Assembly (NCBI GenBank): GCA_002404295.1
Contig: DHJK01000021.1
Location: 757 to 21,267 of the forward strand
Origin: Legionellales bacterium UBA4722
GTDB taxonomy: Bacteria > Pseudomonadota > Gammaproteobacteria > DSM-16500
Length of the DNA stretch: 20,511 bases
Direction: 5' to 3'
Below, in pieces: positions 12,166-20,471 of this stretch. The notes beneath the pieces are model-generated. The model worked only from the letters and a program-made list of their open reading frames with translations, ran no database searches and had not been told where the DNA came from. Position 1 is the first letter of the stretch. Every line of letters begins with the position of its first letter. Made by a program: the position numbers and the translations under genes.

Positions 12166-14184
12166 TTATTCCTCAAACGGTTTAGGTAAAGTTGCGCCCT
12201 TTAAGAGTGGTAAAATATTCTGTGTTTTTTGCTCACCCATATTAGTGACATCTTCTGGCCAATTGATTTGTTTATTTCGAATCAAATCATATTTAGTGTT
12301 CGTGATTCCCGTGGCATCTTCAGGATTGCGCATAATAGTTGATTTGATAAAGACCATTAAATTCTTCTTTGCCAGGCGACGTGTTTTGTGTTTGAATAAT
12401 TCGCCTATCAAAGGAATATCACCCAAAATAGGCACTTTTTCTGTGGTGTTGGTAATATCGTTGCTGATCAAGCCGCCAATAACTAACACATCTGTGCTAT
12501 TCACGATAACTGAATTTTGTATTGAGCTTGTGTTTGTTGTCGGATTAGGGCCCGGATTATCTGGGTTTTGCAATGTATCATTTTTTAGTTTGATAGTGAG
12601 ACGTACTGCATCGCCTAAATTGATTTGCGGTGTAACATCCAGATTAAGCTGTACATCTAACCGGTTAAAGGTATTGAACGGTGTGACAGTCGATGTACTG
12701 CCCGTTGTTGCATACGAGCCTGTTTGGTCAGCGACTTGCTGTCCTACAGCAAGAATCGCTCTGTGATTGTCTAGCACAACGATAGAAGGCGTTGATAAAA
12801 TATCGGCGCCTGTGCTCGTTTGCAGTGCTAGCAAAATAGCCTGGACTTGCATATGAGGGATAATGCCAACCACGCCTTGCCCAATGGGTGTAAAACTATT
12901 AGTGACTACAGCACCTGTTGTAGATGTGGACGTTGATGACGACGTCGAAGGCGGTAAACCGCCCCATTGAATACCTAAACTCTTCGCATCATTTTGATCA
13001 AGCTCAACAATAATCCCTTCAATTAATACTTGAGCAGGTCGTATATCTAGTTTTGCAATGACTGTAGTTAATGCTCTCATCAGTGCGGGTGGTGCTGTAA
13101 TAATGAGTGCATTGGTTGAGGGCTCGCCTTGAATACTGGTTTTATTTTCAGGCATCGCTTTTGCAGTTGTGCTTGATGTGCTAGAGCCAGAATTAGGTGT
13201 TGACCCGTACATGGAAGGGTTGCTAGGCGTGCTAGATGCCGATGATGTGCTTGAGCTACTGTTGTCACTGTCTTTGCCAGCAATATTTTGTGCAATTTTC
13301 CCAAGAATAGGCGCGAATGTTTTGGCTTGCAAATACCGTAAATAAACAACTTGTGTATTACCCTGTGCCCCACTGCTAGGTGTATCCAGCTGATTGATTA
13401 AAGCACGCATACGTAAACGCGAGGCTTTATTTCCACTGAGTAAAACGCTATTGGTGCGCTCATCGGGTGCAATAGACACTTGCGGGGTATCTCCACTCGC
13501 ACGTGCTGAGTTTTGTAGGTTCGTTAAAACGGCTGCTATTTGAGCTGCTGACGCACGGTGTAATGGGACAATATCAATATCATTGCTGGATGCAGTATCA
13601 ACATTATGAATAATGGCATTAATACGATCGATATTTGATGCTCTGCCTAAAACAATAATCACGTTACCAGGTGTGTAAGCGGATACGTTGCTCCACTGTG
13701 GTAAAAGCGGACGAATAACGGGGATGAGTTGATTTGCTGACACATGCTCAAGAGGGATAACGCGCACTACCACTTCATCGCCTTTTCCGGGTGATCTGCT
13801 GGTCGCCACTCGTGTCGCTAATTCTCCACTTTGCATATTGGGAATGATTTTGATGACATCACCGCTGGGGATGGCGGAGTAGCCCAATAATTCTAAGACT
13901 GAAAGAAATAAATCATAAACTTGATCCGGTCGAATGGGTTTGCTTGAGACTAATGAAATTTTGCCTGTGACCCGTGGATCTACGACAAAATTCTTGCCTG
14001 TTTCAAGTGATACTTCATTAATAACGCTTAGAATATCGGCATCTTGTAAGTTCCAGAGTCTGGACGATTCTTTTGGAGGCGTAGAATCGTTAGTGCTCAC
14101 TGTTGTTGTAGTTGTATCAGCCGCTGTAACGATGCTGAAGAAACTTATAAAAAAAATGATGAATAGGCGAGATAAGTGAGTCAT
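12166..14184 (-). CDS. gspD: T2SS outer-membrane secretin GspD
   Basis: GspD forms the outer-membrane secretin pore. From ATG 14184 the product is 672 aa: signal peptide MTHLSRLFIIFFISFFSIVTA, N0 domain from about residue 40, then N1, N2 and N3 ring domains. The secretin domain carries ADILSTPSIVVLDN near 460-473 and the VPILGDIPLIGELFKHK signature at 584-600. Two Ser/Thr-rich low-complexity stretches stand out: 307-347, inside the N3 region, and 412-424, just after the secretin domain begins. Neither this ATG nor the in-frame one at 14202 has a clear Shine-Dalgarno sequence; 14184 gives the more usual signal peptide. It heads the gspD-E-F operon. gspC, commonly just upstream of gspD, is absent; a divergent pilin gene is there instead. 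Confidence 0.96.
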   Translation of the reverse strand: MTHLSRLFIIFFISFFSIVTAADTTTTTVSTNDSTPPKESSRLWNLQDADILSVINEVSLETGKNFVVDPRVTGKISLVSSKPIRPDQVYDLFLSVLELLGYSAIPSGDVIKIIPNMQSGELATRVATSRSPGKGDEVVVRVIPLEHVSANQLIPVIRPLLPQWSNVSAYTPGNVIIVLGRASNIDRINAIIHNVDTASSNDIDIVPLHRASAAQIAAVLTNLQNSARASGDTPQVSIAPDERTNSVLLSGNKASRLRMRALINQLDTPSSGAQGNTQVVYLRYLQAKTFAPILGKIAQNIAGKDSDNSSSSTSSASSTPSNPSMYGSTPNSGSSTSSTTAKAMPENKTSIQGEPSTNALIITAPPALMRALTTVIAKLDIRPAQVLIEGIIVELDQNDAKSLGIQWGGLPPSTSSSTSTSTTGAVVTNSFTPIGQGVVGIIPHMQVQAILLALQTSTGADILSTPSIVVLDNHRAILAVGQQVADQTGSYATTGSTSTVTPFNTFNRLDVQLNLDVTPQINLGDAVRLTIKLKNDTLQNPDNPGPNPTTNTSSIQNSVIVNSTDVLVIGGLISNDITNTTEKVPILGDIPLIGELFKHKTRRLAKKNLMVFIKSTIMRNPEDATGITNTKYDLIRNKQINWPEDVTNMGEQKTQNILPLLKGATLPKPFEE

Positions 14185-14346
14185 GGCAGTTGAGCAATCC
14201 ATTATTTGCTGAATAGTGCTACGATAGCATAAAATTCATAGGAGTATGAAGTTTCTGAATAGCGATATATACTTTTATATTGTGGTTGCTGTGATGGTTT
14301 CATTTTGCGCAGCAAAAATACACTTTTAATTAGGCAGGATGCTAAC

Positions 14347-14832
14347 ATGAGAAAAAAACGGAAATTGTCTCAACATGGGTTTAGTTTAATCGAGCTTATC
14401 GTCGTTCTTACTATTGTGGGAATTTTAAGCGCGGTTGCTTTGTCCAAATATATTAATATTCAATCGCAAGCACGGACAGCAAAAGCACAAGCAATATACG
14501 GCACTATCAGAACAGCCGCTAGTTTAGCAAAAGCCAGCTGTATGGTTGATATTGCAGGCGTGAGCCAAACCCCAACCTGTACTTCAACCGCCGGCACAGT
14601 CAATATGGATGGAACTTCTGTCACTATGGTTAATCAATATCCTGATGCATCGCTTGTTGGAATCATTGCAGCAACGCAGTTAAATCCGACGACGGATAAC
14701 CTTTCTATCACGGCAGGGAATCCAATTACGATTGATGTATCCGGTGGAACAGTCCCTAATTGCCGTGTTTCTTATACTGCAGCGGTGGTGGGGAGTGCGC
14801 CTACCTTTAGTTTGACCACCAGCGGGTGTTAG
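14347..14832 (+). CDS. Type IV pilin-like protein (MSHA/PilE-like prepilin)
   Basis: This is a class-III-signal prepilin of 161 aa. Leader MRKKRKLSQHG is followed by FSLIELIVVLTIVGILSAVALSKYINIQ, with Phe at +1 and Glu at +5 of the mature protein. The segment KYINIQSQARTAKAQAIYGTIRTAASLAKASC resembles MSHA-type pilins more than T2SS GspG. Four cysteines (65, 78, 139, 161) could make two disulfides, the last pair closing a pilin-like C-terminal D-region. The ATG at 14347 has AGGA upstream; the earlier in-frame TTG (14305) would give an overlong leader. It is divergent from gspD and shares a 162-nt intergenic region with it. It may be an extra pseudopilin used by this T2SS or a type IV pilus subunit; sequence alone does not decide. 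Confidence 0.85.
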   Translation: MRKKRKLSQHGFSLIELIVVLTIVGILSAVALSKYINIQSQARTAKAQAIYGTIRTAASLAKASCMVDIAGVSQTPTCTSTAGTVNMDGTSVTMVNQYPDASLVGIIAATQLNPTTDNLSITAGNPITIDVSGGTVPNCRVSYTAAVVGSAPTFSLTTSGC

Positions 14833-14971
14833 CGTGTAGCTAGATGCTCGCATGCATCAAAAAAAGTGCTCGCAACTGACTTGCTTGACAAGAAAGAATA
14901 GATTGTTAATATTGCTGGTATCATTTAGAGACAGTAAAATGACGGAAATAACACAATCAATGGAGCATCAA

Positions 14972-15802
14972 ATGAAATTACGCATCTCTTCTTCGCTTTT
15001 TTTATTATCTTTAAGTATCCCAGCTTTTGCAAGTTACAACCAAGTTGAACCTGTTACTATCAGCCCTCCTGCAAAGTTTTATATTGGTATTTTTGGCGGC
15101 GGCGGTTCTTCTAATAATATTAACGCTAGCCAGTTTGCTGCGGCTTTTCTTCCTGCAGGCAGCGGTGGGACTTTGGCCGTCAATGCTTTTGGTCAAATGA
15201 ATAGCCAGTCATCCGGATTTTTTGGGGGACAGCTTGGATATCAAACACAACAGATAGTGTTACAGCCTTCCTCACCATGGACATTAGGGCCCGCCGTTGA
15301 ATTGGAAGGGTACTCTATGAACAGTAGCACCTTTAGTGGAATATTGGTCAATAGTAATGTGAGAGCGCCTGAGCATGATTTTCAAGTTTCATATCCAATG
15401 AACAGAACGCTGTTCTTTGCAAATGGCGTTTTAAATTTTAATAATTCTAATTTTCCAGTTCATCCCTACATCGGTTTAGGTCTAGGTAATGCGCTTGTCA
15501 GAATTTCAGGTGCAAATGCTACTCAAATAAATCCAGCAGAAATAGGCATCAATCACTATAACTCTAATCCTAGTGATACTAACTCAGTTTTTGCTGGACA
15601 AGTAAAGCTGGGATTGAGCTATGATTTCAACAAGTATGTAAGCGCATTTGTTGATTATCGATGGGTATATGTCGCAAGCACTCATTTCTTATTCGGCTCT
15701 ACCATTTACACTGGCCATGCTGAAACAACAAGTTGGCAAGTAAAGCTAGATGCTCAAAGATATAACTTGGGTAATATTGGTCTGCGACTTAACTTAGGAT
15801 AA
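14972..15802 (+). CDS. Outer-membrane beta-barrel protein
   Basis: This exported barrel protein has 276 aa. The ATG at 14972 has GGAG six nt upstream and gives a signal peptide MKLRISSSLFLLSLSIPAFA, cleaved before SYNQ; the frame open from 14852 would hide it. The mature part alternates short amphipathic strands with Gly/Asn/Ser turns (FYIGIFGGGGSSNN, GFFGGQLGYQ, PYIGLGLGNALV, GQVKLGLSYDFNKYVSAFVDYRW). The last strand is NIGLRLNLG. This fits the OmpA-like/opacity 8-stranded barrel fold, though it does not end in the usual aromatic residue. Its partner or ligand is unknown. It follows the pilin gene by 139 nt and ends at a strong bidirectional hairpin. I infer outer-membrane location from signal peptide and strand pattern only. 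Confidence 0.78.
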   Translation: MKLRISSSLFLLSLSIPAFASYNQVEPVTISPPAKFYIGIFGGGGSSNNINASQFAAAFLPAGSGGTLAVNAFGQMNSQSSGFFGGQLGYQTQQIVLQPSSPWTLGPAVELEGYSMNSSTFSGILVNSNVRAPEHDFQVSYPMNRTLFFANGVLNFNNSNFPVHPYIGLGLGNALVRISGANATQINPAEIGINHYNSNPSDTNSVFAGQVKLGLSYDFNKYVSAFVDYRWVYVASTHFLFGSTIYTGHAETTSWQVKLDAQRYNLGNIGLRLNLG

Positions 15803-15813
15803 ACTATACAAGC

Positions 15814-15841
15814 ACCGAGCATTATCTTGATAATGCTCGGT
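15814..15841. terminator. Bidirectional hairpin between barrel-protein gene and sbcB
   Basis: Arms ACCGAGCATTAT (15814-15825) and ATAATGCTCGGT (15830-15841) form a perfect 12-bp stem with the loop CTTG. It lies between the convergent stop codons of the barrel-protein gene (15802) and sbcB (15853). Downstream T content is modest (ATTTACC on plus, GCTTGTATAG on minus), so termination efficiency in either direction is uncertain. Position and stem strength still make a shared terminator the best reading. Confidence 0.7.
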
Positions 15842-15852
15842 ATTTACCATCC

Positions 15853-17250
15853 TCAGGCTTGATGGGGTATAGGCACCAAATAACTTTCTAATTCATCCAA
15901 TAATTCAAGTTGAATAGGTGTAAGCTTAGGATCTTTGCGCAACTCTAAAATATCATTGAGCGCCATTCGCGGTGTTAATTTTTTTCTCCCTTGATAATCA
16001 ATAAGAACTTCATGATCATCAGCAGGATTTCTTTTTTTCATATATTCCGCAAACCGTTCAGCTTGTTCTGCATTTAACACTTCCGGATAATGTTTCCCCA
16101 AAATCCGTAATGCAAGCATCTGCAACCGTGGGTTTTGAACTTGTTCTGTTAGTTTTGCTTTTTGTTTATGGCTAACCGTATGAAAGGTACGACAAAAATT
16201 TTCTTCAGTATGATTCCAGAATCCATTGATATATAAGCCCGCCGCCACATCCGTTTCTGGATAAAGGGGATATTGATAATCCGCGTGATAAGAAACAAGT
16301 TGTGAAAAAATATCGGGATGCTGCTCTAGCCATGTTTTATTAGATTCTGAAAGTGCTCTGCGCTCAGGCGTCAGATGCTGTAAAAAGCGCTCTTTGTATG
16401 GCAGAATAAAACTAGGTTCACCTATTTTTTTATGCGATACACGAATTTCCGGAATAGTTTCCTGCGTTATTTTTGTTAATTCTTCAGCGTCTAAACGTAA
16501 CCATAACATTTGGTTTTTATAATGTCGATGCATACCTAAAAATAACACGGGGCTTTGATAATATCTCTCTGCGCCTAAAATACCATCAATCATCAGGGCG
16601 GGTGCGTTTTGTAACTCTCGTAATCGAGCTTGATCTTGTTCTTTATTAAAATAACCCGCGAGATAATCCCACATTTCACGTTCTTTAAAGAAAATCCGTG
16701 CTAAAGCAAGTGTTGCCTCCACATCCACCATTGCATTGTGGGCGCGTCCTTCAGCAAGCTGATTCGCAGCGCTTAACTCCGCAAGTTTAAATGAAGGTTT
16801 TCCATCCATCATCGGCCATTTTAAAATAGGATTTTTAAATAAATAATACATCACAGCCATAGGGTATAAATCCATGCGGCTGCATTGATTGGCATATTGA
16901 TGGGTGTAAGGCGGCAATAAATTGCGATAAAAAGAGAAGCGTAAAAATTCATCATCAAAACGAAGTGTGTTATAGCCTAAGCTAATCGTCCCCGGCACAT
17001 TTAACCAGTGATGAATTTGTTTAATGCCTTCAAATTCATCAATACCTTCAGCAATTTCTTTTAGACCCATATGATGAGTAATGATGGCCGCAGGTGAGGG
17101 GGTCACGTCTGGATTGAGCTTGATTTTGACTTCATAACGTTCCAATTCTTTCAATGAACGGTCAGTGCGAATGGCTGCAAAATGCAATACTTGGTCAAAC
17201 GCTTTGCTCAACCCTGTAGTTTCAATGTCATAAAATAAATAAGTATTCAT
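15853..17250 (-). CDS. sbcB: Exodeoxyribonuclease I (3'-5' ssDNA exonuclease)
   Basis: SbcB degrades single-stranded DNA 3' to 5' and acts in recombination and mismatch repair. The 465-aa product from ATG 17250 is close to the E. coli length (475). DEDDh exonuclease residues are visible: D8 and E10 (YDIETTGL), the GYNTLRFDDEFLRFSFYRN motif with Asp near residue 100, and AHNAMVDVEATLALA with H171 and D176. The SH3-like and helical C-terminal regions follow (NGFWNHTEENFCRTFH; DYQGRKKLTPRMALNDI). The ATG lies one nt past the upstream gene's stop, with GGAAG about ten nt before it, so the two are probably translationally coupled. An in-frame upstream start at 17271 would overlap that gene. Confidence 0.95.
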   Translation of the reverse strand: MNTYLFYDIETTGLSKAFDQVLHFAAIRTDRSLKELERYEVKIKLNPDVTPSPAAIITHHMGLKEIAEGIDEFEGIKQIHHWLNVPGTISLGYNTLRFDDEFLRFSFYRNLLPPYTHQYANQCSRMDLYPMAVMYYLFKNPILKWPMMDGKPSFKLAELSAANQLAEGRAHNAMVDVEATLALARIFFKEREMWDYLAGYFNKEQDQARLRELQNAPALMIDGILGAERYYQSPVLFLGMHRHYKNQMLWLRLDAEELTKITQETIPEIRVSHKKIGEPSFILPYKERFLQHLTPERRALSESNKTWLEQHPDIFSQLVSYHADYQYPLYPETDVAAGLYINGFWNHTEENFCRTFHTVSHKQKAKLTEQVQNPRLQMLALRILGKHYPEVLNAEQAERFAEYMKKRNPADDHEVLIDYQGRKKLTPRMALNDILELRKDPKLTPIQLELLDELESYLVPIPHQA

Positions 17251-17251
17251 G

Positions 17252-17563
17252 TTAGATATCTTCCAAAGCAATCACTTGATAAGCCGGTACTTCATACGGA
17301 TGGCTTGATTTTAATGCGGCAATCACATCATGAATGCATTGATTTGTACAAATCATCTCTACCATATATTCGGATTCTTTTGATAACTCTTGTTGAACGC
17401 CAAGAAAAGGCTCGCTGCCACCTAGCGGCAAATATTGTCCTTCACCTAATACTTGCCACGAGCAGTGACTGTAATTGTCCAATTGACCCGCACCTGCTCC
17501 AAACATGGCTAATTTGACTTGCTCAAGGTGTGTAGCGGGAACATAGAAGCAGATTTTATACAT
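17252..17563 (-). CDS. NIF3/YqfO-like small protein
   Basis: This 103-aa product, MYKICFYVPATHLEQVKLAM with GAGAGQLDNYSHCSWQVLGEGQYLPLGG, matches the stand-alone NIF3/YqfO-like (CutA-fold) domain. That domain is also inserted in longer NIF3/YbgI-type proteins. The C-terminal HPYEVPAYQVIALEDI is likewise typical. The biochemical role is unknown; a ferredoxin-like trimeric fold is expected from the family. The ATG at 17563 has AGGA seven nt upstream. The frame is open further upstream, but that part is the antisense of the tRNA-Gly gene and not coding. It is co-transcribed with sbcB, one nt downstream, and divergent from the tRNA and asmA. Confidence 0.85.
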   Translation of the reverse strand: MYKICFYVPATHLEQVKLAMFGAGAGQLDNYSHCSWQVLGEGQYLPLGGSEPFLGVQQELSKESEYMVEMICTNQCIHDVIAALKSSHPYEVPAYQVIALEDI

Positions 17564-17620
17564 AAGAAGTCCTATTGGTTTTTTGATCCAGATAATGACA
17601 TAATCAGCGTTAAATTCTTT

Positions 17621-17694
17621 GCGGGTGTAGTTCAATGGTAGAACGGGAGCTTCCCAAGCTCTTAGCGTGGGTTCGATTCCCATCACCCGCTCCA
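17621..17694 (+). tRNA. glyU: tRNA-Gly (anticodon CCC), CCA encoded
   Basis: This 74-nt cloverleaf has acceptor stem GCGGGTG/CACCCGC, D arm GTTC-AATGGTA-GAAC, anticodon stem GGAGC/GCTCT with loop TTCCCAA (anticodon CCC at 17653-17655), and T arm with loop TTCGATT. Discriminator T and encoded CCA close it at 17694. It is nearly identical to E. coli glyU, which reads GGG codons. The asmA ATG starts only 26 nt after the CCA end, so the two genes probably share a transcript. Confidence 0.97.
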
Positions 17695-17720
17695 ATGATT
17701 CAAGATATGGAGGCAAGCAT

Positions 17721-19592
17721 ATGAGAAAATCTCTTAAATGGCTAGGGGCGATTGTGAGTATTCTAGTTTTGCTGGTGATTCTCACGGCGGTTTGTCTAGT
17801 CACTTTCGTGAATCCTAATCGCTTTAAACCGCTGATTGCCGAGCAAGTTATGAAATACACTGGCCGCCAATTAACGATTGAAGGTGATTTATCATGGTCA
17901 TTGTTTCCTTATCTAGGTGTAAAAACAGGGCATGTCTTGTTAAGCAATCCCACCGGTTTTGAACAAAAAATATTTGCTGAAATGCAACATGCGACTTTTG
18001 GCGTTAAGTTATTTCCATTATTTCATAAAAGAATTGAATCGAGCGGAATCCTGTTAGATGGATTAAAATTAAATTTGATTAAAGAAGCTAATGGCAAAAA
18101 TAACTGGCAATTTCAACAGTCTTTAGCTAATACAGCGCAACCAGTTGTGGGTCGTTCTGATCAAAATCCAATGAGAAGGCTATCTGCTGGCTTGGCCATA
18201 GAAGGAATTGAAGTCACTAATGCAGAAGTGAACTGGACAGACAAACAAAAAAATCAATTTTTAACGATTGAGAAATTGAATCTGCAAGCTAAAGATATTA
18301 GCTTTTTAAAGCCATTTTCTATTTCCAGTGATTTTAATTTCATCAGTAAAAATCCAGCCTTATCGGGCCACGTCAAAATGACTAGCGAAATTTCATTGAG
18401 TGTGGATCAACAAATTTACTCTTTCCGTAATCTTGTAGTGGATGAGCAATTGCAGCAAGGTACGAAAAAATATAATTGGCAGGTGACGGGTGATGTGATC
18501 GCAGATCTGCAACAACAAACATTGCAATGGACAAATTTTCATGGACAACTGGGCGGCCTAAATTTGACAGGTAAAATAAGCATTGTTAATTTAACGACAA
18601 CGCCACATGCTGCGGGTCATTTTCAAATTCAGCCCTGTGATTTGAAAGAGGTATTGCAAAGCAGCGGTCAAGATATGACGAATGTGCAAACCCTTAAAAA
18701 TATGAGTGGCGACATTGATTTTACTGCGGCTGCTAATACGGTTGATGTGAAGGGTAAATTCAAAATTGATACGGTTGAAGCGAAACAAGTGAAACTGACT
18801 AATGTGATGGTTCCCATGCATTATCAAATTGGTGTTTTAGAATTAGCACCTATCACGGCTGATTTTTATCAAGGATCTTTACAGTCTACTGTTAAAGTAA
18901 ATTTGACAGGTGTCGTGCCGCAAATTGCGATGGACAGTAAATTGACGAGTGTGCACATTGAGCCTTTGTTACAAGATTTAGGGGGCAACAATCAAAAACT
19001 TAAATTGCAAGGTGTAGGTGATATTGCATTGCAAGTAACTACAGTGGGCAGTAGTTCTGATGCCATCGTGAAAAATTTAAATGGCACAGGGCAGGTCAAT
19101 TTTAACCAGGGTGTTTTACAAGGTATGGATATCGGTTATTTAATTGATAGTGCTTATTCTGTGTTAAAACAGAAAGCCCTTACAACAACGAATACCAAGC
19201 AAACTCAATTTGATAGTTTGACGGGAAATCTTGTGTTTCGTGATGGCGTGATGGTGAATGATGATTTAGTGTTAAATTCTCCACGATTCAAAACGGATGG
19301 TAAGGGTTCAATTGATTTGGTTAATCAAAAAATTGATTATCATTTGCAAACGGTATTGAGCCAAGCAACGACAGATCAAAAAAATGATTGGGGTAATCTG
19401 TATGGGTTGCCGATTCCGATTAACATTGCTGGATATCTCAAAGACCCTGCTATTCGTTTGGATACGGGTGTGTTAGTTAAAGCGGTGGCTGACCAGCAGG
19501 TTAAAAAAATTGAAGCGAAAGTGCAGGATCAGTTAAAGGATAAGGTGCAAGGAAAAGCTGGGCAGATGCTTCAGAGTTTGCTTGGGCGTTAA
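17721..19592 (+). CDS. asmA: AsmA family envelope protein
   Basis: AsmA-like proteins are anchored in the inner membrane with a long periplasmic beta-groove. They affect outer-membrane assembly and are thought to move phospholipids between membranes. The 623-aa protein (E. coli AsmA is 617) has a TM segment at about residues 8-30, followed by FVNPNRFKPLIAEQVMKYTGRQLTIEGDLSWSLFPYLGV, the diagnostic AsmA N-terminal domain. The C-terminal AsmA_2-type region is also clear (GTGQVNFNQGVLQGMDIGYLI, FDSLTGNLVFRDGVMVNDDL, INIAGYLKDPAIRLDTG). The ATG at 17721 has GGAGG seven nt upstream. The gene is directly downstream of tRNA-Gly and is followed by a copy of the dispersed palindrome. Confidence 0.93.
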   Translation: MRKSLKWLGAIVSILVLLVILTAVCLVTFVNPNRFKPLIAEQVMKYTGRQLTIEGDLSWSLFPYLGVKTGHVLLSNPTGFEQKIFAEMQHATFGVKLFPLFHKRIESSGILLDGLKLNLIKEANGKNNWQFQQSLANTAQPVVGRSDQNPMRRLSAGLAIEGIEVTNAEVNWTDKQKNQFLTIEKLNLQAKDISFLKPFSISSDFNFISKNPALSGHVKMTSEISLSVDQQIYSFRNLVVDEQLQQGTKKYNWQVTGDVIADLQQQTLQWTNFHGQLGGLNLTGKISIVNLTTTPHAAGHFQIQPCDLKEVLQSSGQDMTNVQTLKNMSGDIDFTAAANTVDVKGKFKIDTVEAKQVKLTNVMVPMHYQIGVLELAPITADFYQGSLQSTVKVNLTGVVPQIAMDSKLTSVHIEPLLQDLGGNNQKLKLQGVGDIALQVTTVGSSSDAIVKNLNGTGQVNFNQGVLQGMDIGYLIDSAYSVLKQKALTTTNTKQTQFDSLTGNLVFRDGVMVNDDLVLNSPRFKTDGKGSIDLVNQKIDYHLQTVLSQATTDQKNDWGNLYGLPIPINIAGYLKDPAIRLDTGVLVKAVADQQVKKIEAKVQDQLKDKVQGKAGQMLQSLLGR

Positions 19593-19599
19593 ATAGATA

Positions 19600-19622
19600 A
19601 CCTCTCCCCTTGTGGGAGAGGT
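19600..19622 (+). repeat. Dispersed palindrome, copy 2
   Basis: The sequence reads ACCTCTCCC-CTTGT-GGGAGAGGT, a 9-bp stem with the loop CTTGT, followed by ATGCTAAGC as in copy 1. It starts seven nt after the asmA stop and lies before xthA. Its orientation relative to the upstream gene matches copies 1 and 3. No U-run follows. Confidence 0.8.
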
Positions 19623-19673
19623 ATGCTAAGCGAGATTAGTGAAAATTAATATTACATAAGGCTTTGTTAAACC

Positions 19674-20444
19674 ATGCCCCGCATCATCACCCTCAACCTA
19701 AACGGCATTCGCGCAGCTGCCAAAAAAGGCTTCTTCGAATGGATGCAACAACAAAACGCCGATGTTGTCTGCGTGCAAGAAGTCAGAGCTCAGCATCTTG
19801 ATTTGCAACACCAGTTATTTCAACCCGCAGGCTATCACAGCTATTTCCATTGCGCCGAAAAAAAAGGTTACAGCGGTGTAGGCATCTATTCAAAACAAAA
19901 ACCCACACAAGTCATCACTGGATTAGGTTGGCCTGAAGCGGATCAAGAAGGCCGTTATATCGAAGCCCATTTTCCTGAATATTGTATCGCATCAGTCTAT
20001 CTCCCCTCCGGCACGAGCGGGGAGCTTCGTCAGGCGGTCAAATTTGATTTTCTGAAACGCTATGCAGACTATTTGAAAGCGCTCACTTCAAAATCAAAAG
20101 AAATTATTCTTTGCGGTGATTTTAATATCGCGCATCGCGAAATTGATTTAAAAAATTGGCGTGGCAATCGAAAGAACTCTGGATTTTTACCGGAAGAGCG
20201 TGCCTGGATGGATGAGTTATTTGGTTCACTGGGATTTTGCGATGCTTTTAGGCATGTGAATCAAGAAGCGGATCATTATACGTGGTGGTCTAATCGCGGG
20301 CAGGCATGGGCTAAAAATGTAGGATGGCGGATTGATTATCAGGTTGTGACGCCAGGGTTGCTAAAATCAATCAAAGAGGTTTCTATTTTTAAAGATCAAC
20401 GATTTTCAGATCATGCGCCGTTGCTTATTGATTATATAACCTGA
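19674..20444 (+). CDS. xthA: Exodeoxyribonuclease III / AP endonuclease
   Basis: XthA cleaves abasic sites and removes 3' blocking groups in base-excision repair. The 256-aa protein carries the exonuclease/endonuclease/phosphatase motifs in order: LNLNGIRAA (N8), QEVRAQ (metal ligand E36), SVYLPSG (Y109), GDFNIAHREIDL (D149, N151), WRIDYQVV and FSDHAPL (D246, H247). Length is normal for the family. The ATG at 19674 has only a distant AAGG upstream, so the ribosome binding site is weak. The MPRIITLNLNGI start nevertheless matches the family's conserved N-terminus and no other start fits. It is downstream of asmA, separated by palindrome copy 2, and followed by copy 3. Confidence 0.95.
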   Translation: MPRIITLNLNGIRAAAKKGFFEWMQQQNADVVCVQEVRAQHLDLQHQLFQPAGYHSYFHCAEKKGYSGVGIYSKQKPTQVITGLGWPEADQEGRYIEAHFPEYCIASVYLPSGTSGELRQAVKFDFLKRYADYLKALTSKSKEIILCGDFNIAHREIDLKNWRGNRKNSGFLPEERAWMDELFGSLGFCDAFRHVNQEADHYTWWSNRGQAWAKNVGWRIDYQVVTPGLLKSIKEVSIFKDQRFSDHAPLLIDYIT

Positions 20445-20471
20445 TTTATGGATAAGAATGCTGCTGAGTAC

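Noticed and set aside
12149..12766. 205-codon plus-strand open frame
   Set aside because: It lies wholly opposite gspD, whose secretin motifs are unmistakable, and its translation is Cys/Ser/Val-rich shadow sequence without a ribosome binding site.
14305..14346. Upstream TTG start for the pilin gene
   Set aside because: It would add 14 residues before the prepilin leader; the ATG at 14347 gives a normal 11-residue leader and has AGGA upstream.
14852..14971. Longer N-terminus of the barrel protein
   Set aside because: It would place about 40 residues before a clear signal peptide; GGAG directly precedes the ATG at 14972.
17564..17860. N-terminal extension of the small NIF3-like frame (to 202 aa)
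   Set aside because: This part is the antisense of tRNA-Gly and the asmA start; VMGIEPTLRAWEAPVLPLNYTRK is the reverse translation of the tRNA. The real start is the ATG at 17563 with its own ribosome binding site.
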